9,561 nt of DNA from Clostridium sp. UBA5530 (lineage in GTDB: Bacteria > Bacillota > Clostridia > Clostridiales > Clostridiaceae). Location of the stretch: contig DINW01000060.1 in assembly GCA_002423705.1 (NCBI GenBank), positions 15,222-24,782 on the forward strand, read 5' to 3'. Both the position numbers and the translations under genes were made by a program. Each line of letters begins with the position of its first letter. Positions within the stretch are counted from its first letter, which is position 1. This document shows, in pieces, positions 1-6,905 of the stretch. The notes under the pieces are model-generated. The model was not told the DNA's origin, searched no databases, and worked only from the letters and a program-made list of their open reading frames with translations.

Positions 1-61
1 TAGCTGCTGTTATCTCCAACCTAAAGAGGATGGAGTGTTACAGCAGGTAAACATGAGATAA
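1..61 (+). other. Possible 3' tail of an upstream gene at the window edge
   Basis: Two forward frames are open from the window edge. One (from base 3) ends ...NLKRMECYSR with TAA at 48-50. The other (from base 2) ends ...VLQQVNMR with TAA at 59-61. Either could be the C-terminus of a gene just upstream of the AOR-like gene; AOR-family genes often follow small iron-sulfur or pterin-related genes, but too little is visible to identify one. The same stretch can fold as an imperfect hairpin, with CTGCTGT (4-10) pairing to ACAGCAG (40-46) and CTCC (14-17) to GGAG (32-35). An RNA leader is therefore an alternative. About 16 codons of open frame is weak evidence. Confidence 0.25.
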
Positions 62-81
62 ATTTTTAAGGGGGAATTAAT

Positions 82-1635
82 GTGAAATATATTTATATAA
101 TAGATTTAAAAGATGGACTTGTAAAAAAAGAAGAATATAACTTTGAAAAAGTAAATCACTATGGGAGAGGTCTAGCTAAACATCTTGTAGAAAGATATGT
201 GGAGAAAGATACAAGAAGATTTGATTATGACAATGCTATAGTTATGGCACCAGGCCTATTTTCAGGTACTCTAGTACCATCAACAGGGAGATTAGTCTTA
301 GCTACAAAAGCTCAAGGAGATAAGGGAGTTCAGATAAGCAATTTATCTGGGTCAATAGCACAGAAATTAGCATCTTTAAATATAGCAGCACTAGTGATAA
401 AGGGTGAATGTGAGGAAAACAATAAAAAGATAATTGCCATAGATAAAGATGGTATAAAAGTGGTGGAAAGAATTGATTTAGCCTATAAGAAGGCTGAAGA
501 GACCATAGATATTTTAAGAAGGGATTATGAAAAAGATAGTGCAGTAATAGGCATAGGTCCTATTGGAGAAAATCTTCTTGCATTAAGTACACTTTTTAGC
601 ACATATCCAGAAGGTGAACCTAAATATTACTGCTCTAGAGGTGCATTTGGAGATGTTTTTGGAAAAAAGGGATTAAAGGCTGTTGTTATTACCACAGACA
701 AGTATTTTCAAGGGCAATGCTATGATAAAGAAGGACTATCCTTAGAAGCAAAAAAACTAGGTAAAGTTATAGTAAACAATGACATATGTGGAGGAGCACT
801 ACCAGGTTATGGATCTATAACCCTTATGAAAATGCTAAAACAAGGTAGAAATGTAGAGATACCGGTAATCAGTGGAAAAGGAAATACTACAATACTAAAA
901 GATAAGGTAAATAGGACTTGCTCCCCCCTTTGTGTAATAGGATGCTTAAATAGACACTGTACTAAAGATGAAGATATGTTTTCCTCTCCAGCGGAAAGTG
1001 AAGCTTATGCAGCATTACAACAATGCTTTGGTATAGAAGATGTGAAGTTTACTAGAGAAATAAATAGACAGTTATTTGAACTAGGAGCAGATTCAATAGA
1101 ATTTTTATTTGGGTGCAACCTTTATGCTAAGGCTAATAAAATAGAGGTTACTAAAGAGATTTTAATGGACATGGTAAGAGACTTAGAAAACCTAACTTTA
1201 GTTGGAAGAACTATAGGAACCAAGACCAGTGGTATATATAATCTATATAAGGAAAATAATGATTTAAAAGACCTTGTATCTAAACCTTCCACAAGTCAAG
1301 AAAAAAGCTTCAATATAAGTTTAAAATATAAACCTAAAGGATTTGAAAATATAAGTGACTTAGAACTTCTATATGGAGAAATAATCATGTTAGAGAATTT
1401 GGGATTTTGTTTATTCTCCTCTTTTGCATTAATAGACAATGAAGAAGCTTTAAACATAATAAGCAACCTATTTTACTATAGAACAGGGGTTAAAGTTACC
1501 CCTGAAGAGCTAATAATCTATGGATTAAATTGCATAGATGAGGAAATAAAATTTGAGGCACAAGCCAAAGATGCATCGGTGGAAAAAACTATACCAGAAT
1601 TTGTCAAGGTATTATATAGATATTTTCAAAGCTAA
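82..1635 (+). CDS. Divergent aldehyde:ferredoxin oxidoreductase (AOR) family protein
   Basis: A 517-residue member of the AOR family, cytoplasmic enzymes that hold a tungsten or molybdenum bis-pterin and a [4Fe-4S] cluster and oxidise aldehydes with ferredoxin. The start is GTG at 82, with AAGGGGG at 68-74 placed 7 bases before it; the overlapping ATG at 80 is followed at once by a stop. The N-terminal AOR domain is recognisable: the APGLFSGT and PSTGR segment near 56-70, SNLSG near 86-90, and SRGAFGDVFGKKGLKA near 185-200, which matches the family GRGG-GAVMGSK-LKA cofactor loop. Cluster cysteines are C280, C284 and C288, with C443 in ENLGFC matching the distal fourth ligand. Three features are odd. 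The cysteine spacing is C-x3-C-x3-C, not C-x2-C-x3-C. The first DxxGLD pterin motif reads FELGAD. The region between the two pterin motifs is clearly shorter than in classic enzymes of about 600 residues, and I cannot find the usual YDPRG...RGACH segment. The family is secure; an aldehyde substrate is only inferred. Confidence 0.85.
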   Translation: MKYIYIIDLKDGLVKKEEYNFEKVNHYGRGLAKHLVERYVEKDTRRFDYDNAIVMAPGLFSGTLVPSTGRLVLATKAQGDKGVQISNLSGSIAQKLASLNIAALVIKGECEENNKKIIAIDKDGIKVVERIDLAYKKAEETIDILRRDYEKDSAVIGIGPIGENLLALSTLFSTYPEGEPKYYCSRGAFGDVFGKKGLKAVVITTDKYFQGQCYDKEGLSLEAKKLGKVIVNNDICGGALPGYGSITLMKMLKQGRNVEIPVISGKGNTTILKDKVNRTCSPLCVIGCLNRHCTKDEDMFSSPAESEAYAALQQCFGIEDVKFTREINRQLFELGADSIEFLFGCNLYAKANKIEVTKEILMDMVRDLENLTLVGRTIGTKTSGIYNLYKENNDLKDLVSKPSTSQEKSFNISLKYKPKGFENISDLELLYGEIIMLENLGFCLFSSFALIDNEEALNIISNLFYYRTGVKVTPEELIIYGLNCIDEEIKFEAQAKDASVEKTIPEFVKVLYRYFQS

Positions 1636-1639
1636 CCAA

Positions 1640-1680
1640 TTAAAATAGACGTCTGCCTTTTAGGCAGATGTCTATTTTAA
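1640..1680. terminator. Bidirectional intrinsic terminator between convergent genes
   Basis: A 19-bp stem (1640-1658 with 1662-1680) has one G-T pair and a TTT loop. The core is GTCTGCC/GGCAGAT, flanked by AAAATAGA/TCTATTTT, so transcripts in either direction end in a U-rich arm. It lies 5 bases after the stop of the AOR-like gene. Its right arm contains the TAG stop of the opposing ferritin-like gene (1672-1674), so one element serves both genes. Confidence 0.9.
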
Positions 1681-2187
1681 TGGACCGTATCCATCTCTAT
1701 CTAGCATTGTTAGTACTGTAGTCAATTCTTCTACATGTTCTTTTTCATCTATAATAATATCTTTTATAACAGAAATTAATTTTTCATCATCTAAGTCAGC
1801 TATAAAACTTTGATATAGTATTATAGCTTCAAGTTCCCCTTTAATGGCTTCTCTTATATCAACAAGAATATTATTTTTAGCAGTCTTGCCATGAAACTCT
1901 TCTTTAAGTTTTTCTTTAGGAGAAAACTTCAATTCCTCTTTTACTCGTTTTGCTATGAGAGCTTCTTCTTTATCGATGTCATTAAGAGCAGTTAAAAATT
2001 TACCGTAATGTTCCTTTTCTTCTTCCATAATGTGATAGAAGATTTCCTTTACTTCCTTATTGTCCGTAGCATTTATAAAGTGACTATAATCATTGATTGC
2101 TACTAATTCAGCAATCATGCCTTCGCGAAGAAAAACCTCTGGGGCTTCCAGCATACCTTGGGGTTGTCTATTGGTAGTATAACTCAT
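1672..2187 (-). CDS. Ferritin-like di-iron protein (rubrerythrin type, no rubredoxin domain)
   Basis: A 171-residue four-helix-bundle protein of the ferritin-like superfamily. Such proteins bind two irons and act in peroxide or oxygen detoxification or iron handling in anaerobes. Both halves carry the expected ligands: E27 with E57-K-E-H60, and E118/E120 with E148-K-E-H151. The halves align without gaps at an offset of 91 residues (REG...AEL..I..Y..FI against REA...GEL.AI..Y..FI, then DEKEH/EEKEH), an internal tandem duplication. No C-terminal rubredoxin CxxC pair is present, so it is not a complete rubrerythrin and would need another electron donor if it is a peroxidase. There is no signal peptide or membrane segment. 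The start is ATG at 2187, with TTAGGAGAT (2193-2200) 6 bases before it. The 71-base gap upstream is nearly pure AT and probably contains the promoter, but I cannot choose hexamers with confidence. Which reaction it performs is not settled by sequence. Confidence 0.82.
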   Translation of the reverse strand: MSYTTNRQPQGMLEAPEVFLREGMIAELVAINDYSHFINATDNKEVKEIFYHIMEEEKEHYGKFLTALNDIDKEEALIAKRVKEELKFSPKEKLKEEFHGKTAKNNILVDIREAIKGELEAIILYQSFIADLDDEKLISVIKDIIIDEKEHVEELTTVLTMLDRDGYGPLK

Positions 2188-2258
2188 ATAAATCTCCTAA
2201 TATAATTATTTTTATAATATATAATATTACAAGGAATATGTATTTATAACCATTATAT

Positions 2259-3146
2259 TTACCTTCTCAAAGAACCATTGTTTTTAAGAGCTGCTTCATA
2301 CATTATGATGGTAGCGGCTATTCCAACATTTAAGGAATCGCAATGACCTAACATAGGTATGGAAACTCCAACATGGGGAACCTTATACCATTCTTCGCAG
2401 ACTCCATATTTTTCGCTGCCCATGATTATAGCCACTCTGTTTTTGTAGTTTAAATCATAATAGTTAGAGGTGGCATCTGTTTCTGTAAGGACTACACTAA
2501 AATTATTATCTTTAAGCCAAGCTTTAGTTTCTTCGTAATCGCTTTCAATTATGGGAATACTAAAACATGCCCCCATGCTGCTACGTATAAGTTTAGGATG
2601 ATTTAATCTAGTTTTCCTATTATTTATGATTATAGCATCTACATTGGTAGCATCTGCAGAACGCAGTATGGTTCCGATGTTACCTGGAATTTCTAGACCA
2701 TCCAATATAACCACAATTCCATTATTTTTTACCTTGATGTCATTAAAAGATCTAAGAGGCATATAGAACACTGCTAAAACCCCGTGAGAATTTCCTCCCT
2801 CAGCTAAGGTATCAAAAACTTTTTTAGATACTACAAAGGTTTTTTCAGAAATATCTATATAGTTATGAATTAGGTTTTGAACTTCTCTAGAGTGTATGTA
2901 TTCAATGCATATTACAAGATATTTGATCTTAATATTAAACTTTAGAGCTAAGTTCAGTGCCCAAATTCCTTCGATAACTCCAAGTTTTTCAGGATTAGGT
3001 TTAGAGTTGTTATTTAATGTGATAATTCTTTTCACTATAGCATGTTGTTTGCCAACAAAACCTAGTTTACCTTTATATCTATTAAGAATTAAATCTTCTT
3101 TCTCTTCTAAAGTGTAAGTACTCAAATCTTGAAATCCTGTTTTCAT
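2259..3146 (-). CDS. SpoU/TrmH (SPOUT) family RNA 2'-O-methyltransferase
   Basis: A 295-residue SAM-dependent RNA ribose methyltransferase, cytoplasmic, acting on rRNA or tRNA. The N-terminal part (to about 135) fits the substrate-binding domain of RlmB/Tsr-like enzymes: KQHAIVKRI near 33, then a predicted alpha/beta fold. The C-terminal trefoil-knot domain has all three family motifs. Motif 1 is LEIPGNIGTILRSAD (151-165, with N156 and R162). Motif 2 is IIMGSEKYGV (240-249, with E245). Motif 3 is SIPMLGHCDSLNVGIAATI (262-280, with the SLNV signature, but G where S is common). The start is ATG at 3146, with GGGGG at 3153-3157 before it. It lies after the ABC exporter genes but behind a terminator, so it is separately transcribed; a perfect palindrome at 3175-3189 lies in its upstream region. 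The family includes housekeeping 23S rRNA enzymes and the thiostrepton and avilamycin resistance methyltransferases; sequence alone does not tell which role applies. Confidence 0.88.
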   Translation of the reverse strand: MKTGFQDLSTYTLEEKEDLILNRYKGKLGFVGKQHAIVKRIITLNNNSKPNPEKLGVIEGIWALNLALKFNIKIKYLVICIEYIHSREVQNLIHNYIDISEKTFVVSKKVFDTLAEGGNSHGVLAVFYMPLRSFNDIKVKNNGIVVILDGLEIPGNIGTILRSADATNVDAIIINNRKTRLNHPKLIRSSMGACFSIPIIESDYEETKAWLKDNNFSVVLTETDATSNYYDLNYKNRVAIIMGSEKYGVCEEWYKVPHVGVSIPMLGHCDSLNVGIAATIIMYEAALKNNGSLRR

Positions 3147-3174
3147 AAAAATCCCCCTATGAATAAATATGAAG

Positions 3175-3189
3175 TGAAACTTAGTTTCA
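3175..3189. promoter_or_regulatory. Perfect 7-1-7 palindrome, candidate operator
   Basis: TGAAACT-T-AGTTTCA is a perfect 15-base palindrome, with two more symmetric pairs outside it (A3173-T3191, A3172-T3192). It lies 29 bases upstream of the methyltransferase start and just beyond the exporter terminator. This is where a dimeric repressor would sit. The size and symmetry fit a winged-helix or TetR-like dimer site. I do not recognise the sequence as a known Fur, PerR, CodY or MntR box. TTGAAA (3190-3185, minus) overlaps it and resembles a -35 hexamer, but the matching -10 would put the transcript start inside the ribosome binding site, so the promoter is not assigned. Confidence 0.45.
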
Positions 3190-3209
3190 ATTGGAGTGTA
3201 AGTAGTTAA

Positions 3210-3258
3210 ACCTAAAATAAAAATAAGTGATTAGCTGGGAAAACCATGCTAACCACTT
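3210..3258 (-). terminator. Intrinsic terminator after the ABC exporter operon
   Basis: On the minus strand, AAGTGGTTAGCATGG pairs with CCAGCTAATCACTT (3258-3244 with 3238-3225) around a 5-base loop. There is one A-C mismatch and a one-base bulge. The run ATTTTTATTTTA (3224-3213) follows. It lies 8 bases after the stop codon at 3267 of the second exporter subunit and separates that operon from the methyltransferase gene. Confidence 0.78.
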
Positions 3259-3266
3259 GAAAAATT

Positions 3267-5054
3267 CTAAGCTCCTTCTTTAAGAAATCTATATTGAGCC
3301 ATGTAGAGATTATAATAATATCTCTTTAATTTTAAAAGTTCATCATGAGTTCCACTTTCAACGATTTGACCATCATCTATTACCATGATTTTACTACAAT
3401 CTCTTATAGTAGACAACCTATGTGCTATAACAAAGGAAGTTCTTCCCTTCAATAGCTTATTTATTCCTTGCTGTACAAGGATTTCTGTATAGGTATCTAT
3501 ATTAGATGTAGCCTCATCCAATATTAATATTCGTGGATTAGCTAAAAGAGCTCTGGCAAAAGAAATCAATTGTCTTTGCCCAACAGATAATCTAGATCCT
3601 CTCTCATTCACCTCTGTGTCATATCCCTTGTCTAATTTCATTATGAAATCATGGGCATTAACAGCTCTAGCTGCAGCTATAACCTCTTCATCTGTGGCAT
3701 CTAATCTGCCATAACGAATGTTTTCTTTAATAGAGGCAGAGAAAAGAAATGTATCTTGAAGCATTATGCCCATCTGACTTCTTAAAGAATCTAGGGTAAC
3801 ATCAGCTACATTTATTCCATCGATTAAAACTTCACCGCTATTAACATCATAAAAACGGCTTATCAGGTTTATTATGGTGGTTTTGCCTGCTCCAGTAGCA
3901 CCAACTAAAGCTATGCTATCTCCAGCATTAACTTTGAAGCTTACATTCTTTAGTACATCTGCGTCTTCATCATAGGAGAACACAACATCTTTAAATTCTA
4001 CAGAACCCTTTATTTTAGGCATTTCTTTGGCATTGTCTAGAGATACTATATCAGGCTCTATGCTCATTATCTCAAATATTCTTTCTGCTGCTGCAAAATT
4101 TGTTATAAGAGTGTTATAAAAGTTAGAAATATTCATTATAGGTCTCCAGAACATAGTTATATACATGGAGAAAGCTATAAGGGTTCCTATGGAAATATCT
4201 GAAGCGCCAATTAATTTTGCTCCTAACCAATAAACAATTATAGTTCCAACACCCCAGGATAACTCTACTAAAGGCCAAAATAAATCATTGAGTCTTACAG
4301 AGTTATTGAAGGCATCCATCATATCTTTAACCATATTATAAAAGTTCTTAGAAGTTTTTTTCTCACTGGCAAAGCCCTGAACAACCTTTATTCCTGAAAA
4401 ATCTTCATGGGTATAGGCATTTAAGTTTGAACGTTTTTGCCTGTAAACTCCCCAACGTTTTGTGGAGAAAGCTTCTATTGCAAACATGCTAATACCTAAG
4501 ATAGGAAGTAATATAATAGCAGCTATAGCTAATTTAAAGTTTAATGAGAACATAACTATAGTTACTAAAACTAGACTTAGTAGTTCTGGGATAAAGCTTG
4601 TAATGCTTGTTGCAAATAATTCACGAAGAGCATTAACATCTCCCATGACACGAGCTAGAATTTTACCTACAGGCCTGTTGTCAAAGAAGGAGAAAGATAG
4701 CTTTTGTATATGGGTATAAAGGTCATTACGGATTGTTACTAAAATATTGTTGGTTATTTTAGACATCATAATTATTCTAAGTCTAGCGGCAAATAAAGAT
4801 ACTAAATTTAGTCCTATAAGGGCTAAAGCTATAATAAATAAACCTTTTACGTTATAATTCAAAACATAATCATCTAGGGCTACTTTTAGAAGATAAGGGT
4901 TCAATAGTGAACAAGCCATAACAAATATCATAAGTAGGACAACTATAAAAACCTTAGATTTAAATGGCTTTAAATAGGCTCCTAGTTTTTTTAGTATATA
5001 GGTTTTAGAGTGAAACTGAATTTTTTCATCTTGATTGGTAGCATTTCTGGACAT
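3267..5054 (-). CDS. ABC exporter half-transporter, consensus-Walker-B subunit (BmrD/YheH-like)
   Basis: A 595-residue type IV ABC exporter subunit in the cell membrane. An N-terminal six-helix membrane domain (about 30-325, hydrophobic runs near 35-55, 70-90, 152-192 and 265-310) is fused to one ATPase domain (about 345-590). Visible motifs are Walker A GATGAGKT (385-392), Q-loop Q433, Walker B ILILDE with catalytic E514, and switch H545. The ABC signature is LSVGQ (489-493), where the canonical second-last glycine position is V. The start is ATG at 5054, sharing one base with the stop of the upstream exporter gene (TAATG), behind AGGAGGT. The two are therefore translationally coupled and surely form a heterodimer. 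Its altered signature would face the DD Walker B of the partner, giving one degenerate and one competent ATP site, as in BmrCD, LmrCD and TM287/288. Multidrug export is the usual role of this class; the substrate cannot be read from sequence. Confidence 0.92.
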   Translation of the reverse strand: MSRNATNQDEKIQFHSKTYILKKLGAYLKPFKSKVFIVVLLMIFVMACSLLNPYLLKVALDDYVLNYNVKGLFIIALALIGLNLVSLFAARLRIIMMSKITNNILVTIRNDLYTHIQKLSFSFFDNRPVGKILARVMGDVNALRELFATSITSFIPELLSLVLVTIVMFSLNFKLAIAAIILLPILGISMFAIEAFSTKRWGVYRQKRSNLNAYTHEDFSGIKVVQGFASEKKTSKNFYNMVKDMMDAFNNSVRLNDLFWPLVELSWGVGTIIVYWLGAKLIGASDISIGTLIAFSMYITMFWRPIMNISNFYNTLITNFAAAERIFEIMSIEPDIVSLDNAKEMPKIKGSVEFKDVVFSYDEDADVLKNVSFKVNAGDSIALVGATGAGKTTIINLISRFYDVNSGEVLIDGINVADVTLDSLRSQMGIMLQDTFLFSASIKENIRYGRLDATDEEVIAAARAVNAHDFIMKLDKGYDTEVNERGSRLSVGQRQLISFARALLANPRILILDEATSNIDTYTEILVQQGINKLLKGRTSFVIAHRLSTIRDCSKIMVIDDGQIVESGTHDELLKLKRYYYNLYMAQYRFLKEGA

Positions 5055-6793
5055 TAGCCCACCTCCTTTTCTTCAGCTTCAATAAAGTCTTTAAATTGTT
5101 CGCAGTATATTTCGTAGTATTTACCTTTTAATTTTAGAAGTTCTTCATGGGTGCCTTGCTCTACAACAGTACCATTATCCATGAATAATATTAAGTCTGC
5201 ATTTTTAACAGCAGAAATTCTGTGAGCTATTATAAAGGTAGTAGCATGAGATTTTTTACTGTTAAGATTTTTCAATAGTTGAAACTCAGTTTCCATATCT
5301 AGGGCAGAAGTAGAGTCATCTAAGATTAAAATAGAAGAATCTTTTATCAATGCTCTAGCTATAGAAAGTCTTTGTTTTTGACCACCAGATAAACCAATAC
5401 CCCTTTCACCGATTATAGTATCATAACCGTCTTCTAATTCATCTATGAATTCTTTAGCACAGGATAAACTGCAGGCATCTTCAATTTCCTCTAAAGAGGC
5501 ATCTTCTTTTCCAAACCTTATATTATTTTCAATGGTATCAGAAAATAAAAAAGTATCTTGGGGCACTACAGCCATAGAATCTCTTAGAGTATCTAAATTG
5601 AAACTTTTAACATTTACGTTGTCCACTAAAACTTCACCTTTACAAACGTCATAATATCTTCCAATTAAGTTTATTAAGGATGATTTACCAGATCCGGTAG
5701 TTCCCATTATAGCGACTGTAGAACCGGAACTTATTTTTACATTGACATCTTGTAGAACTAATTCTTCACCATATTTAAAGGATACATCTTTAAATTCAAT
5801 ATCACCTCGAACCTTTTCACAGGTGTAGCCATTGTCAGGTGATGAAATATCTGGTTTATTGTCCAGAATCTTAAAGATCTTCTTTGAGGAAGCGCTATTT
5901 TCCGCCAACATATTAGATAACCAACCTAATTGCCTCATAGGCCAAATTAAATTTCCTATATACCCGTTGAAGGCTACAAGAGTACCAATAGATACATCCC
6001 CACCCATAACTAGGTAGCCACCTAAGGTAATCATAACAACTAAAGATAAGTTAGTTAAAAATTCCGTAGCAGGAAGGTGATTTCCTGTGATCTTTGCTTG
6101 ATCCATATTTAACTTGTAATAAACTTTATTCATATTCAAAAATTTGTTTATTTCATGTTTTTCCCTGGTAAATGCCTTTACCAATCTTACTCCAGCTATA
6201 TTTTCTTGAGCTGTTGTATTCATTTCAGCATTTTGATCACTTATTTTATCATATACAGCCATGATTTTTTTCTCAAACTTTACAGCTATATAGGATATAG
6301 GAAGCATTACTATTACACAAGCTAATGCAAGTTTCCAGTTTAAATAGAACAATGCAAAGGAGCCTAGAATAAAATAAATTATATTTTCAATAAACATTCT
6401 AAGACCAAAGGAGATAGTCCTCCATACGGTGTCTACATCCTCTCCTATTCTAGACATAAGCTCTCCAGTATTCATATTGTCAAAATAGTTAAATGGTAAG
6501 CTTTGTATGTGGTTAAATAAGTCAAACTTTATATCCGTATTTACTTTAGTAGATAAGTAATCAAAGATATATTCTTTTATATATCCAAATATAGCTCTGC
6601 CTAAAGTGACCCCAAGTAGTCCTAAGAGAATAGGAGTTAATAAGGAATTATTGCCTCCTATTAAAACTTTATCTACTATTTCTTTGGTTAGGTATGGATT
6701 AAACATATCTAATGCTATATTTAATAGCATAGCTATAGATGGAATTATAAGTAATAACTTGTACTTTAAAACATATTTAAAAATTCGCTTCAA
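5054..6793 (-). CDS. ABC exporter half-transporter, degenerate-Walker-B subunit (BmrC/YheI-like)
   Basis: About 579 residues: an N-terminal membrane domain (about 10-310) and an ATPase domain (about 330-575), partner of the next gene. Motifs are Walker A GTTGSGKS (364-371), Q-loop Q412, a perfect signature LSGGQ (468-472), and switch H524. Walker B is LILDDS, where D493 replaces the catalytic glutamate. This Asp is the hallmark of the degenerate site in heterodimeric exporters. Start choice: AAAAGGGGG (6802-6810) lies 8 bases before TTG 6793. An ATG at 6799 is only 2 bases from it, and the ATG at 6829 has no ribosome binding site and lies inside a terminator-like hairpin. I therefore prefer TTG 6793. 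Expression is probably set by the leader at 6811-7050. The last base of its stop is the first of the next gene's start. Multidrug or antibiotic efflux is the likely role, inferred from the class. Confidence 0.9.
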   Translation of the reverse strand: MKRIFKYVLKYKLLLIIPSIAMLLNIALDMFNPYLTKEIVDKVLIGGNNSLLTPILLGLLGVTLGRAIFGYIKEYIFDYLSTKVNTDIKFDLFNHIQSLPFNYFDNMNTGELMSRIGEDVDTVWRTISFGLRMFIENIIYFILGSFALFYLNWKLALACVIVMLPISYIAVKFEKKIMAVYDKISDQNAEMNTTAQENIAGVRLVKAFTREKHEINKFLNMNKVYYKLNMDQAKITGNHLPATEFLTNLSLVVMITLGGYLVMGGDVSIGTLVAFNGYIGNLIWPMRQLGWLSNMLAENSASSKKIFKILDNKPDISSPDNGYTCEKVRGDIEFKDVSFKYGEELVLQDVNVKISSGSTVAIMGTTGSGKSSLINLIGRYYDVCKGEVLVDNVNVKSFNLDTLRDSMAVVPQDTFLFSDTIENNIRFGKEDASLEEIEDACSLSCAKEFIDELEDGYDTIIGERGIGLSGGQKQRLSIARALIKDSSILILDDSTSALDMETEFQLLKNLNSKKSHATTFIIAHRISAVKNADLILFMDNGTVVEQGTHEELLKLKGKYYEIYCEQFKDFIEAEEKEVG

Positions 6794-6810
6794 TATCATT
6801 ACCCCCTTTT

Positions 6811-6845
6811 TAGAAAAAATAAAAGTCATGGAATCCCATGACTTT
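6811..6845 (-). terminator. Leader hairpin 2: terminator-like attenuator just before the exporter genes
   Basis: On the minus strand, AAAGTCATGG and CCATGACTTT (6845-6836 and 6831-6822) form a perfect 10-bp stem with a GATT loop, followed by TATTTTTTC. It is an intrinsic terminator placed before, not after, the exporter genes, 12 bases before the AAAAGGGGG ribosome binding site. This position is typical of an attenuator. It is a near copy of the hairpin at 6858-6881. Confidence 0.75.
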
Positions 6846-6881
6846 ACAAATATAAAAGGTCATGGAATGGAACCCATGACC
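6846..6881 (-). terminator. Leader hairpin 1: terminator-like attenuator
   Basis: On the minus strand, GGTCATGG (6881-6874) pairs with CCATGACC (6865-6858) in a perfect 8-bp stem around an 8-base loop, followed by TTTTATATTT. It begins 24 bases after the leader-peptide stop. With hairpin 2 it makes a tandem pair sharing GTCATGG/CCATGAC. Because the arms are interchangeable, the 3' arm here can also pair with the 5' arm of hairpin 2, forming an antiterminator that would disrupt both. Confidence 0.65.
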
Positions 6882-6905
6882 TCTAGAAGCTTATTTCTTT
6901 AATAT

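Noticed and set aside
4..46. Hairpin upstream of the AOR-like gene as a molybdenum/tungsten-cofactor riboswitch
   Set aside because: A riboswitch of that class would be attractive before an AOR gene, but I see only one imperfect hairpin and cannot match the conserved multi-helix core. Most of the element would also be off the window.
1672..1701. C-terminal tail of the ferritin-like protein as an encapsulin cargo signal
   Set aside because: The tail (DGYGPLK) is only loosely like known loading peptides and no encapsulin gene is in the window.
2896..3117. Forward ORF of 73 codons
   Set aside because: It lies antisense to the SpoU methyltransferase, has no ribosome binding site, and its composition mirrors the real gene.
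3162..3190. Promoter TTGAAA-N17-TTTATT for the methyltransferase
   Set aside because: The start of transcription would fall within the ribosome binding site at 3153-3157, leaving no usable leader.
4462..4719. Forward ORF of 85 codons
   Set aside because: Antisense shadow within the membrane domain of the second exporter subunit, with no ribosome binding site and no recognisable domain.
5445..6017. Two short forward ORFs (5445-5654 and 5832-6017)
   Set aside because: Both are antisense to a clear ABC exporter gene and show no independent coding signal.
6822..6881. Repeated GTCATGG hairpins as a mobile repeat or mini CRISPR
   Set aside because: There are only two copies, each a perfect terminator-like hairpin with a U-tract on the same strand, placed exactly before an operon. 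Regulation is the simpler reading.
6606..6902. Forward ORF of 98 codons spanning the exporter 5' end and the leader
   Set aside because: It is antisense to the membrane domain and runs through both terminator hairpins, with no ribosome binding site. The hairpins and minus-strand leader explain the region better.
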